NCBI GenBank assembly: GCA_947561715.1
Contig: OX387201.1
Coordinates: forward strand, 16,754,001 to 16,818,000
From: Ascidia mentula
Lineage: Eukaryota; Chordata; Ascidiacea; Phlebobranchia; Ascidiidae
Direction of reading: 5' to 3'
Length of the DNA: 64,000 bases
A model generated the notes under the pieces. It had not been told where the DNA came from. It ran no database searches and saw nothing but the letters and a program-made list of their open reading frames with translations. Shown here piece after piece: positions 47,758 through 59,319 of this stretch (its first letter is position 1; every line of letters starts with the position of its first letter). The position numbers were made by a program, and so were the translations under genes.

Positions 47758-49799
47758 TGCAGCGTACAAGTAGGATTCCCAGTCGCTGCTTTGCTGAAGC
47801 TAAAGTCTGTTTGCGTGTTCTTGCTGATATAGACTACTGAATTAAAAGCTCCGTGAACAGACTTCTTTATTAATGGAAACACACGATTGCAATTACCAGG
47901 TGGCTTAAGTTTAACTAGTTTCAAGCGCGTTTAACACGTGACTGAATTGCAGCGAATTTAACTATTAAAAGATCGTGCGAACGTTTACAGCGCGATGGCA
48001 AGAATAACGACAGGGCCGAGAGAATACGAGCGACTGAGAGAGTAGACTGGACAAGACTAAGTGGTTGAAGGATTACGAAATGAGCGTTTTATAACAAAGT
48101 GTCAGAAAAAATGTGTTGTCCAGCAGGATGCCAGAAAGCCTGTGGGAGCTCCTGCAGGAAAGCTTAACACCGTCTGCAGTCTTCGGTCCGTATGTGTTCC
48201 AAATGTGTAAAGGAATAAGTAGGGAAACATGCTTGTTGCTACACATGTCCCTTCCTTGTGAAGATTGATAGTTTCTATCCGAAATCCAATATCGTCTTGA
48301 CCTTTGGCTGTTGCGAATTGGGTTGCATTGAATTCGGTGACTTGTGGTGGTTATCGGCCGCATTATCATCTTGGTTTTGCTGTCACGGTGATTTTTTATT
48401 TCTGTGTACAAAAGAAAACCAGCAGTAAAATGCTCAAACAATTCAAAAAAATCAAGCTTTTATGGAAATTGCGTGCTGCATGACAAATAAAAAAGGTTTA
48501 TAGTAGTAAAAAATATGTTTTTGGATTAGACAGCAACAAAGACCATAAAACGTTAAAAGTGGTAGTATAGTTTAGGATAAATTCATGTCACAAAAATATG
48601 GGCCAAAACTTAAAATCATACGTGAGTTAGGTTAATCAGCAGTTTCATGCTTCAACCAGCCATAACAACCCTAGCTAAAATAGTGCAAGGATTTCTCCTA
48701 AAGGAACGTCAGTCGTGCTTGACTAAATGCCATTGGCACAGAAGTCATGTCGTCAAGACCAGGGAAGGTCTAAGGTATTCCGACATAATGACTGAAAATT
48801 GTATCTGTGTGACCTTGCTACACGAAAGACGTCAGGTCCCTTAACTGCGCCGCGCCTCTGCTGTTGTGCATATGGAGGACTTTCTAAGCAGACAAAATGT
48901 TTAGGCTAGGGTCCACAATTCACCATTAAGTAACGTCAAACACGTATGCCAATAAAACTAACGTTTTAGTTACATGAGTTACTTCAACTAAAGAACCCCT
49001 TTGCTTGAAACAAAAAGAATATAATACACACACACCTACATACATACTGACATAACCATATAGGATAGGCGTTTTACTTGCATAGTATAGTTTCACAGAC
49101 AAAACATGCTTTAAGAGCAGTTTGGCTTTAAACGTAGTGACTTATTAATATTGCGTTAAGGCTTATTAAATTACAATTACAGTACCGGGTTATAAATGGT
49201 GTTCGATCATTACGTCCAGCTCTTTTCTCGCGTCCATCATGGTTATAGAGCGAGAAGCACTATCTGCCATTCGCCACGAAATTCACTCCTGGTAAGAGCA
49301 ATTGTGATCACGTCGGGCAAGTTCACCAGTGCAGCGTACAAGTAGGATTCCCAGTCGCTGCTTTGCTGAAGCTAAAGTCTGTTTGCGTGTTCTTGCTGAT
49401 ATAGACTACTGAATTAAAAGCTCCGTGAACAGACTTCTTTATTAATGGAAACACACGATTGCAATTACCAGGTGACTTAAGTTTAACTTGTTTCAAGCGC
49501 GTTTAACACGTGACTGAATTGCAGCGAATTTAACTATTAAAAGAACATGCGAACGTTTACAGCGCGATGGCAAGAATAAAGAAAGGGCCGAGAGAATACG
49601 AGCGACTGAGAGAGCCTGGACTAGACTGAAGTGGTTGAAGGATTACGAAATAGGCGTTTTATAACAAAGTGTCAGAAAAAATGTGTTGTCCAGCAGGATG
49701 CCAGAAAGCCTGTGGGAGCTCCTGCAGGAAAGCTTAACACCGTCTGCAGTCTTCGGTCCGTATGTGTTCCAAATGTGTAAAGAATTAAGCAGGGAAACA
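47758..49799 (-). mobile_element. Small LTR retroelement (TRIM-like), no coding capacity
   Basis: Two near-identical direct repeats, 47758-48229 (472 bp) and 49330-49799 (470 bp), flank a 1.1-kb interior without coding potential. On the minus strand each repeat starts TGTTTCCCT and ends CGCTGCA (TG...CA), and contains a TATA box (TTATAAAACG) followed by AATAAA. Just inside the 5' repeat, one base on, the minus strand reads TGGTGAACTTGCCCGAC, a plausible tRNA primer-binding site. A purine-rich AAGGAAGGGA lies about 20 bases before the 3' repeat. The paralogous block at 56291-56330 lacks the element. No target duplication is clear. Confidence 0.75.
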
Positions 49800-49804
49800 T
49801 GCGA

Positions 49805-50230
49805 GTTGCTTCCTTTGATTGCCTGAATTTGTGGATGCTTTATCACATATGTTGTACACGGTTTCTCTCCTGTGTTGGTTGGGTAAAAACGTGGAAGATT
49901 TGAGTGCTTTGCTGGGCAAGTATGTTTAAGCAAAACTTACTCTTTAAAGATTTATCAGCATTGTGTATCCGGACGTGTGCGACCAGGCTCCATTTTGTGT
50001 CTAGACCTTGATTACACACGTCGCACTTGTATGGCTTCTTTCCAGTTTGAATACCTTTGTGCGTTTTGACATGGGCATTTGTTGGACAAACCTTTTTCCA
50101 AATTTCGCATCTGAAAGGTTTTTGTTCTGTGTGAATTCTAATGTGTGGGTTTACATCGCACTTTCTTCAGAACATCTTTGAGCAAAAAGATCATTGAATA
50201 GTTTACTCTTTGTAAGAGTCGATCTGTTGC
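49805..50230 (-). pseudogene. C2H2 zinc-finger relic, copy A
   Basis: The minus strand shows KPYKCDVCNQGLDTKWSL then VAHVRIH and other finger pieces with HTEQKP- and QTGKKP-like linkers, interrupted by frameshifts and lost cysteines. It matches 56310-56905. Confidence 0.7.
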
Positions 50231-50329
50231 CTTCAAATGTTTGCCATTTTGGTGAATTTTAAGGTTTTGAGTTTTGGTTTGCATTCGTGTTTATTTTTAA
50301 TACAAACTAACATTGTTACTTAGGATATA

Positions 50330-51000
50330 AAAACAGTAACAAACTAACTTACGACGAGTTGTTTCGCTTCAATTACTTTAGCAGTTTGTATTTACTGTGG
50401 TGCGAACAGCATGGGGTTGATAACATTAATTAGGAAAGCCAAAGCTACTGCCATCAAGCAGGCGTATTCGAAATATCTTCTTAAGAGTGGTCACCATATT
50501 AGCTTTTGGCTGGCTGCCTTGTATTAAAATGGCTTCAACAGATCTTACCGCAATAAATATATACAAGTCAATCATACTAACGGCAGCCACAAGCAGTTAC
50601 ATGGACCCCGCTGTCATAGCAGGTATATTAATCGCCCCCACAGTATGATGATGTTTGTATTAACAATGACACACACCAAGTTCGCAGTGGTTAAAGGGAA
50701 AACAATCATAAGGTCGATATGTGTTGAAATTTGCATTGGAAATGTTTTCATGTTTCCGGAATCATCAGTCGTGAAAGTTCGGCCGGAAAGGATTTGTTGA
50801 ACGGCTGGGGTGATCATGAAAACGCCTGGGGTTTGATGCAGGTTCTCCGACATTGCGAACAAAAATATTAGTATGAATCAAAATGCATCGAAAAAACACA
50901 TTTACATTGAAAAAATGCATCAGTAGCACCGAAAAGTTCTCACGAACAAACACGTGTCATATGCGCATGGCGCTCTGCTGAAAATGTTTCACAGAAAAGC
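50330..51000 (+). pseudogene. Goose-type lysozyme 3 pseudogene, 5' part
   Basis: Begins with the tail of exon 1 (50335-50357), whose donor GT is lost. The exon 2 copy runs to 50622 and the exon 3 copy is at 50759-50841, preceded by CCG instead of an AG acceptor. The catalytic-region Glu is kept (ISRESSAG). Intron 3 sequence continues to about 51000, where zinc-finger DNA begins. The remaining exon is at 57791. Confidence 0.85.
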
Positions 51001-51102
51001 TTACACAGGCATGTGCCTTCTTAGATTATATTTGAAAAAGTTCTGCCTGTAAAGAAGTTTAAAGATGTATCAATATTTAAACTCAAATTGACGCGGTAAC
51101 CG

Positions 51103-52119
51103 TCACATGGGTGTCAGCGGGCACTTCCCAGTATGAGTTCGAATATGCGCACCCAGATTGCCTTTTTGACTGAACAATTTTGAACAAAATGTACATTTGA
51201 AAGGTTTCTCTCCAGTATGAGTTCGTTTGTGTTTTTTGACGTCCGACGACGTTTTAAAAGACTTTTCGCAAAAATCGCATCTAAAACGTTTCTCTCCAGT
51301 ATGAGTTAGTTTGTGGTCTTTGAGTGTCCATTTGGTTGTAAAACACTTTTCGCAATAATCGCATCTGAAAGGTTTCTCTCCAGTATGAGTTAGTTTGTGG
51401 TCTTTGAGTGTCCATTTGGTTGTAAAACACTTTTCGCAATAATCGCATCTGAAAGGTTTCTCTCCAGTGTGAGTCCGAATGTGTTTGCTCAGAATTCCTT
51501 TCGTGCTAAACCTTCGTGAACAAACTGTGCATTTGAAAGGATTCTCTCCAGTGTGGGTTGGAATGTGTGCACTCAAATGTCCTTTCTGGTTGAACGCTTT
51601 CGAACAAAATGTGCATTTAAAAGGTTTCTCTCCAGTATGAGTTCGTTTGTGTTTTTTGACGTCCGATGCCGTTGTAAAAGACTTTTCGCAAAAATCGCAT
51701 CTGAAAGGTTTCTCTCCAGTATGAGTTAGTTTGTGGTCTTTGAGTATCCATTTGGCTGTGAAACACTTTTCGCAATAATCGCATCTGAAAGGTTTCTCTC
51801 CAGTATGAGTCCGAATGTGTTTGCTCAGATGTGCTCTTTGCTTGAACGCTTTTGAACAAAATGTGCATTTGAAAGGTTTCTCTCCAGTATGAGTCCGAAT
51901 GTGTCTGCTTAAACCTCCACTCTGGCAGAACATTTTCGAACAAAACGTGCATTTATAGGGTTTTTCTCCAGTATAAATTCGTTTGTGGATGTTGAAGGAT
52001 GCTCTTTGATGTTTTTCGCGAAGAAATGGATTCTCCACTGTGTGAATGAAGTCATGCTTTTCCAGTAAATCTTTGGTTTCAAACGACTTTTCACAAATCT
52101 TGCAGTAAAAGTGTTCCAT
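51103..52119 (-). CDS. C2H2 zinc-finger protein, 338 aa, 11 intact fingers
   Basis: Paralogue of the gene at 45149: same first finger (YCKICEKSFETKDLL), a degenerate second, then ten HTGEKP-linked fingers, one exon. Fingers 8 and 9 are identical (RCDYCEKCFTTKWTLKDHKL) and encoded by identical 84-bp units around 51290-51457, a recent tandem duplication. It ends HTGKCPLTPM rather than in HADV. It lies within the former intron 3 of the lysozyme 3 pseudogene. No accessory domain is seen. Confidence 0.92.
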   Translation of the reverse strand: MEHFYCKICEKSFETKDLLEKHDFIHTVENPFLREKHQRASFNIHKRIYTGEKPYKCTFCSKMFCQSGGLSRHIRTHTGEKPFKCTFCSKAFKQRAHLSKHIRTHTGEKPFRCDYCEKCFTAKWILKDHKLTHTGEKPFRCDFCEKSFTTASDVKKHKRTHTGEKPFKCTFCSKAFNQKGHLSAHIPTHTGENPFKCTVCSRRFSTKGILSKHIRTHTGEKPFRCDYCEKCFTTKWTLKDHKLTHTGEKPFRCDYCEKCFTTKWTLKDHKLTHTGEKRFRCDFCEKSFKTSSDVKKHKRTHTGEKPFKCTFCSKLFSQKGNLGAHIRTHTGKCPLTPM

Positions 52120-53902
52120 TTCTGTTTGTTTTGTGTTTTCTGCATGAACTTCTTGCCTATAGCAATGATCTCACAATTCAAAGTTACAGCGTAAATGTAA
52201 AACAGTCCTATACTTTTGCTGACTGCAAAGCAAAAAAATATTTTCGCTTGTCTGAAAACAATTTGAATCGACATAATACGCCACAAAATCGACAAAAAGG
52301 TTTGTAAAAGTAAGTTATAAGTATCTGCAGTTTCCTTGCCAAGTTTCATGTAGCCTTTCTCAAAACACACCAAATATCTCAACAAATAACGTTACTAATT
52401 CTGTAATTACGTATTCGTATATCTGATATTGTAAGTAGGAGTTTCCGAGTACGTAAAAAGTTCTGCGTGTAAGAAGTTGAAAGATGTATCAATATTTAAA
52501 GGTTGAAGTGCCAAAGGGAGAGAAAAAAGTGTTGGAGTTGCGATTAAAATTTTTATGACGTGGTTTTTATCTGCAGTGGATGGTGTAGTTCGGCGATTAT
52601 GAAACACACAGAAAGTGAAATGACGAGAATACAAAACGTGCCAACTTCCAAGCGGGGGGTTTGAATCTAACAATTGCACAAGGTGACAAACTGACGATTG
52701 CAACGATTAGACAAAAATACCACTAAACAACACTTCTGAAGGCCGCATCTCACAATTAAATCCTAAAAATTGAGTTTTAAAAGTCATTTGTCATTGTGCA
52801 CCTGGTTACAGTTTCTCTTGTTTGCCAAAAACAATTGCCGGGTCTGATGACTCATGAAGGGGGACTACTATTGCAAAACAGAAAATTGCAGCTGCATTTA
52901 TACAGTACATTGGGGGGTTTTGCAAAGGCTAACTGCTAAATTGTCAGTCCTAGGGGGGGACAAACAGCCCTGGGGGGGAGGGGTGGGCCCAAAACAGTTA
53001 CAAGACATCTAATTCTTAATGAAATGTGTAGAGGAGGGTTGGTGGCTTTACTTAATCGCAAATGGAGGGTACTTTCTGTGATTCATTTTTTTCACAAAAC
53101 AAACCTACACTTTTTTAGACAAAATAATGGCCAACAGAGGGTCAAAATGCCCCCGGGGGAGCAGTTAAAGTAGTTATCTCGATTATAAATTTGGCCAGAA
53201 TCCCTACTCAAGGATCGGGACTAACAGAAAATCACAAATTGAACATACTTTCTGTGATTCATTTTTCCACAAAATCTAACTCAATATTTGGGTAGTTTTT
53301 CCGCTACATATTCAACAGCACCCTCTCCCAATTTACTGCCTGACTAATAACCCTGAAAACCATAGTAAAACTGCCCCAAACACGCTGAAAATTGCCCTGG
53401 CAACAGCCTGTTCATCTGCGCTCATTCAACCAAAACACTGGCGCCCATGCATGACCCATTGCATTGTTACACACAATTTTACTCTGTTACGCAGGACAGA
53501 GTTCGAGAAGGGCATTTCCCAACCAAGCAAGTCTTTTCCATAGAAATACAGAGATGCGGCCTGAATAATGGTTATGAGTTCGAATCATAAGCTTTTTCCA
53601 AACAGATGTTCTTAACCCTCTATGGACAAAATTATTAAATTTAAAGAAAAAAATAATTTGGTGTGGCAATCAGAGACTTATATAGCCTACCTGCATAAGA
53701 AATATTTGTAATTTGGGGTGGGGAGTTCGGGGTTTTTTAAATTGGAAAAATTTGTCACACTGGTCCATTAAAGGACATATTTCAATGAAAAAAAATAATT
53801 CCTGTAGTTCTAAAATAGTAAAATGACCTTGAAAATCGAACGAAAACTAATACAACACTTGAGGTACTATATATTATAATTATTATGTTTGTTTATTTGC
53901 AT
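52120..53902. other. Finger-gene 5' flank and unannotated spacer
   Basis: 52120-52360 matches 46157-46375 (5' flank of the first finger gene). 52450-52700 matches 43690-43910. Beyond this no gene is recognised. Runs of G at 52953-52959, 52972-52978, 52980-52983 and 52985-52987 could form a G-quadruplex. A tRNA-like T-arm (TTATGAGTTCGAATCATAA) lies near 53570. Confidence 0.5.
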
Positions 53903-54326
53903 TACCGTATTTTACGGACCATAAAGCGCACCCGATTATAAGGCGCACTGTCAATAAATTGCTTTGATTAGTTTTTTGTTCATACATAAGGCGCACCGGG
54001 CTATAGAACGCAACGTATTTTAAGGAGTATGGGTTACCGTATAAAGCTCATTAATAAAAGTTTACTTGTTACGTAATAAATGTAAGCAAGTCACAATAGT
54101 ACAATGAGCAAAAGAAAAAATGAGCCTAGTGAATATCACAGTTGCTTTTACCGTAGTTTATTGTGTGAGACGGTGGTTTATTTATATAATAATAGTATCG
54201 GTACTGGTTTTGAGTGTAGGCAATTAAGCACTACTTGATCCATACATTAGGTGCACCGGCTAATAAGGCGCAATTATGAGGAAAAAAAGGATTTAAGTTG
54301 CGCCTTATGGTCCGTAAAATACGGTA
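53903..54326. mobile_element. MITE with 27-bp terminal inverted repeats and TA target
   Basis: Ends are TACCGTATTTTACGGACCAT and its complement, continuing into (A/G)GCGCA; the 424-bp interior is non-coding and has more GCGCACC repeats. The flanking TA fits a TA or TTA/TAA target duplication. Related termini are widespread in animal genomes (recall). Confidence 0.85.
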
Positions 54327-54931
54327 ATTTTTATTTCTTTGTCATGTGCAGTCATGCATAGCATTTCAAAATGCATATATGAAACTTGGATTTGCCACAA
54401 GTAAACAAAAGTACCCAAGAAAAATTAAATGTTTATAATCCAATTGCCAAAGCATCCATTAGCAAATCAACCATCTAGTGATTGAAATCATATACAGAAG
54501 TGGAAAAATGTTATGCTAGTATTTTCCACCAAGTTGTATTCTGCTCAGCCCAATGTGAAAGTCCAATCAATTGACTCCCACCATGAATGGGTGTAATTTA
54601 GAAAATGTCGAGGTTTCAGTTATGAATTCATATGCTGAATCAATAATGGCATAATCATTTGAGTAATACTCAAACCAGTATAACACTATAGTCAAATGGG
54701 GTAATTATCGGACGTTTTTCACAAACGTTGCAAATTTTGACATTACATCTAGAGTTATTTCGTTTTGCTTTGGGTTGGGTAAAACCTTATACATCCCTTC
54801 AAAAATGAAAGTAGCAGTCACTTGCAACTATGTTGGCAGATATTTAAGGTTTTTACTGTCCATAGTTAAATCGAATCCAAAATACTGCATAATATTCTGT
54901 TTTTGCTGGTTGCATAATAGAGTAATTGACT

Positions 54932-56291
54932 GTTTTCGAAGGTCTGCATGAGTGTAATAATCCCAAAATTATGTTACATGCCATTGAAGTAATATTTATC
55001 AACAGGAAATAGGTGAGCAATTAATGTAATTAAATTTAAGGAAAAGTTACAAAACTAAATCCTATTATTAAATTTTAAATTAAAATTTGGATTTGAATAG
55101 CTTAGAATTTGAATCATCCAAACTTGTTATTTTGATTTACCCACATCCCACATCCCTATATTGCATTAATTCTGGTTGTAACCACTCAAAACAGTTGGTA
55201 CTATGATATTAATACAGAGTGTCAGTGTCTAACAATTATCCCTGAATGTAAAAATGTGCATGGGGAAAATATATGATGCATTTTTGTAAGAGGACAGACT
55301 AGGTAGAGGTTTGAGTTTAACCTTCATTGAAAACTTTAGGGTTTGACCTGCCAGTGTTTCCTAAATGAAATTTCAAATCATTAAAACACTGTTAAATGTT
55401 AACTAATTAGTATATCCACTTAGTTTGAAAAAGTTTACGTGAAATGAATCCCCCTCACAAAAAAAATCTATTTTTTATCAGTGTTTAACAGAAGAAACAA
55501 CACATGGCATTTTTAACTACTGCAGGCTTCCAGCTTACCACATGCACAAGATAAAGTTTCATAGTCTTTTTCCTTTGGTAGCGTCCACTAATTACCCCAT
55601 AACTTTAACTGTCCTACAATTACCCAACTGACTAACTATATGTATTTGATTTAACATAGAAACTGCTAAACTAAGCTCTGCTCATCATCAAAATTAGAAT
55701 ATTTTCCGACAAGTCATCATCAATTTTACTATTATCATCCCCCATAGACCTACCACACCATTTGCTACCATCAATTGACCTTACATTTACTGTATATAAT
55801 GGGAAATATTCCCAATTTAAGAGCAAAGTCATTAACTTTTATATCCATTACAAAATATCACCTAATGGACCGCATCATCAAATTTGTTACATTGACAAAA
55901 ATTTCCATAAAATCCTAAAATAACATATCTGACCAAAAATCGTCGGTATTTACTTCAATGAAATCTATGCCCACATGCATGATTTTTTTCTACTCACTAA
56001 CTTAAAAGTAAAGCTTTCAAATACAACCGCCAACCTACAACAACAACAAATCATTTACCAAAACACAGTTTTCGAAAACTACCGCCGTTCACACTATCGA
56101 AGTTAACCATAACAGTGTTTCCAATTGCAAAATTTGCGTTCTTTGAAACGTAAAGAATGAGATATTCTTGATCGGCGCTCAAAAATATTTGTTAAGGGTG
56201 TGTTCATGGCATGTATTCTAAACGTTACCAATTTGTCACTAATGTCAATATAAGGATAAGCATATAACTGATGGCAACAATTCACTTATAA
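54932..56291. repeat. 1.35-kb duplicated non-coding block, copy B
   Basis: Second copy of 46376-47730. It ends in a poly-T tract near 56296-56309 and runs into a zinc-finger relic without an intervening LTR element. Confidence 0.9.
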
Positions 56292-56309
56292 TGTTTTTTT
56301 TTTTTTCAT

Positions 56310-56905
56310 TTCACATATGCTTTGTTTGATTGCCTAAATTTGTGGATGCTTTATCACATATGTTGTGCACGGTTTCTCTCCTGCATTGGTTGTGAAAAAC
56401 GTGGAAGATTTGAGTGCTTGTCTGGGCAAGTATGTTTAAGCAAAACTTAATCTTGAAAGGTTTGTCAGCATTGTGTATCTGGACGTGTGCGACCAGGCTC
56501 CATTTTGTGTCGAGAGCTTGATTACACACGTTGCACTAGTATGGCTTCTTTCCAGTTTGAATACCTTTGAGCGTTTTGACATGGGCATTTGTTGGTCAAA
56601 TCTTTTCACAAATTTCGCATCTGAAAGGTTTCACTTCAGTGTGAACATTTACATATCTGCCCAATTCGCGTTTTTTTCAACGCTTTTAAACGAAATGAGC
56701 ACATGAAGGAATTTTCTCCAAAGTGCACACCATGTGTACGACATTTGACATCTGAATTTAACAGGAAACATTTAATGCAAAAAAATCTCATCTTAAAGGT
56801 TTTTGTTCTGTGTGAATTCTAATATGTGGGTTTACATCGCACTTTCTTCAGAGCATCTTTGAGCAAAAAGATCATTGAATAGTTTACTCTTTGGTAAGAG
56901 TCGAT
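56310..56905 (-). pseudogene. C2H2 zinc-finger relic, copy B
   Basis: The minus strand carries MCNQALDTKWSLVAHVQIHN and further finger pieces with broken frames; paralogous to 49805-50230. It is slightly longer than copy A (additional pieces at 56640-56800). Confidence 0.7.
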
Positions 56906-56906
56906 A

Positions 56907-58065
56907 TTAGACTTGAAATCTGAAACTTGAAAGTTTTAGAATCATCATACACATATGTCACATAAAATAATCTATATAATAAATTTTCGTGGGTATAGTA
57001 TATTGTAGCGTATCTGTTATGTCATTTATGAGTCTCGAATCGGTCTTAACAATATTATTTATGATTGATGGAAATCCCATTTGATTAGCGCATTTGACAT
57101 TAGATCGCACGTGAGTTCTAATTGTTGTGTTTTCCTAACCTGACTTTACTTAACTCTCGATGCAAACATTACCCAATATTTATTTACCACGAACAATTTT
57201 GGATACGAAATTAACATGCGCAATTATACCAACGCCAAACTGAGTGAATTTACGAACTGAGGAGAGCACAGTACCGCTGCACTGCCCCGCTCCGCCTCAG
57301 CTAAACACACACGGAAAGTTTCATTATTTAAAACCGGAGAGAAACAAAGCGAACGAAGTGTCGTGAAAGAAAGGCGATTCAAGAACTAACGGTCAGCGAA
57401 CAGTTAACAAAAGACGCACTCTCACACAAAACAATGAACGACTTCTCTAAGGCGACACATTTAAACTGGCCAATGAAATCACATAAAAACACAGCTGTTG
57501 CCTAGAAACTAGTAACGAGATCAAATCACGTGAGAAAGCAACCGTTGCTATACATTTTGAAATGAGATGCTCGACAAGACGCTACCTATAGAATGCCTTT
57601 ACACAAAAAACCCATGGAAAGAGATTCCGGACGTTGATGACGAAACTGGCTGTTATGTGACCACAGTTCATATTTCCAAGAATGCAAACGTTGCTATGTA
57701 ACGTAAAATTACGTTACATATATGTGCATGTTTTCTTCGTCGTAATACATCTTCTGTCAACTATTTGTGTCAGAAACTGTTGTGTTATAGATTGACAAAC
57801 GATATCACTAGTTAAAGGAGATTGGAATTCTCTGACCCACGTACTCCAAGGCACACATATCCTGATCAACTTTATTGTTCAAGTCCAGGTAAAATTCCCC
57901 ACCTGGAGTCTTGATCAGCAACTGCAAGGCGGAATTGCTGCTTACAACTTTGGCATTTGCAACGTTCGACCCTAGGATAAACTGGATAAAGGAACAAACC
58001 ATAATGATTACTCCAATGATGTCGTTGCCAGGTGTCATTTTTTTCGCAAAAATGGATACAATTAG
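56907..58065 (+). pseudogene. Goose-type lysozyme 3 pseudogene, 3' part
   Basis: From 56907 the sequence returns to lysozyme intron 3 (similar to 41820-41920). The exon 4 copy is at 57791-58065: it starts IDKRYH, meets a stop at 57809-57811 next to a 1-bp deletion, and has another stop at 57973-57975 where lysozyme 2 has Trp. Exons 1-3 are at 50330-50841. Confidence 0.88.
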
Positions 58066-59319
58066 AGAATATTTGTCGAGTGCATAAGTCTTTGTTTGTG
58101 AGAAAATTTGTGTGATTGAACATGTCGATAAAAACTTGGTTCAATTTTGCAAACTATCGGTTGTAAATTTGGAAATCAGTTCTGTAATTTTCACATTGTC
58201 AATGCTGTCAAATTAAACGCATGTAAATAACAAAAATATTTTCGCAATTTGATCTTCTTTGTCAAGACCCAGTCTTTGAATGGATAATGCGTGCGATTTT
58301 CTATTTGATGATGACGCAAAAAATTAATATTATTGAACCAATGTGGTGAGCAAAAAATTCGTTGCAGTATCAAAACAAACAACTGCGGGTGGCAATAAAG
58401 CGAGGGCATGGATGCTTTGACTTGATACAAAATACGGAAACAATCAACTAAAATTGTATGAATATAAATCGTTTAACTGTATAACCCAACGCTGCATACG
58501 GTGTTGTGATGTGTCGTCCGGGTAATTACGGTGATGTTACAGTACAAACTTTAATCTCGAAACAAATAGTTGTTTTTTGCACACTTGTTTATAGGCTTAT
58601 GGCGACCGCACTGTTCGCCTGCGCATTGAAGTGTGCACTGCCTTCTTCTTGTGTCGACGTTACTTCAACGTGTGTTTTGTGTTGCTTACTCTTGCTACAC
58701 TGCACAACTTGCTAAATGGTTTAATATAGCCGATCAACCAGTTATTGGTGACCCCGAAACTCCAAATACCTTGTTTGGAGATCATGCGTGCGTGCGTCGA
58801 AAATTTGCGGTTACCACAGGACCAACACGACACACTAAACTACCGATATCAGTAATAGGTGGGTCTGAAGGCACACTCCAATATCAAACGTGTCTGCTTA
58901 AGATTCTTTGAACATTTTGACCTTTTTTATTGAACATTTTTTAGCAAAACATTACACAGGTTAAACATCGGTGTGAGTTAGAATATATGTTTTTTGATTT
59001 CTATGCTAAACACATTGATAAGGTTTCTCTGGAAAATACTAAAACCCGGTCGGCTAATTTAGCACCAACTCCTGGGGTGCGTCACAATCACTACGTCACT
59101 GTCGTCCGACTGTTACATCACAAATGTGATTGCTGCGGTTTTATATCTGAAGGCTGTGTGTAGTGACACGTCAGACAAGTTTGGACTGTTTGCGTTTGGT
59201 CTACTCCTTTTCGTGGTTTTATTTAGTTTCGACCGACTCGATCTACGAAAATGCGAAGGTAAATTGTGCAAATTTCCTTTACTTTCTAACTTCTATTTTT
59301 GTCGAAAAATTTACTTTAG
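58066..59319. other. Duplicated lysozyme and finger-gene flank, then spacer
   Basis: 58066-58790 matches 42264-43290, and 58797-59000 matches 44995-45190, so 1.7 kb present in the other copy is missing between them. 59000-59319 holds no recognised feature and probably contains the promoter or first exon of the next gene. Confidence 0.6.

Noticed and set aside
48073..49933. Two similar minus-strand frames of about 100-120 codons
   Set aside because: They share sequence only because both lie in the two LTR copies; no Gag, Pol or other motif is present.
51617..51952. 111-residue frame with repeated ETFQMH-like units
   Set aside because: It is the finger array of the gene at 51103-52119 read in another frame; the repetition comes from the finger repeat.
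45149..52119. Tandem 84-bp units as a CRISPR-like or satellite array
   Set aside because: The units are coding C2H2 fingers with conserved linkers and intact frames, not spaced identical repeats.
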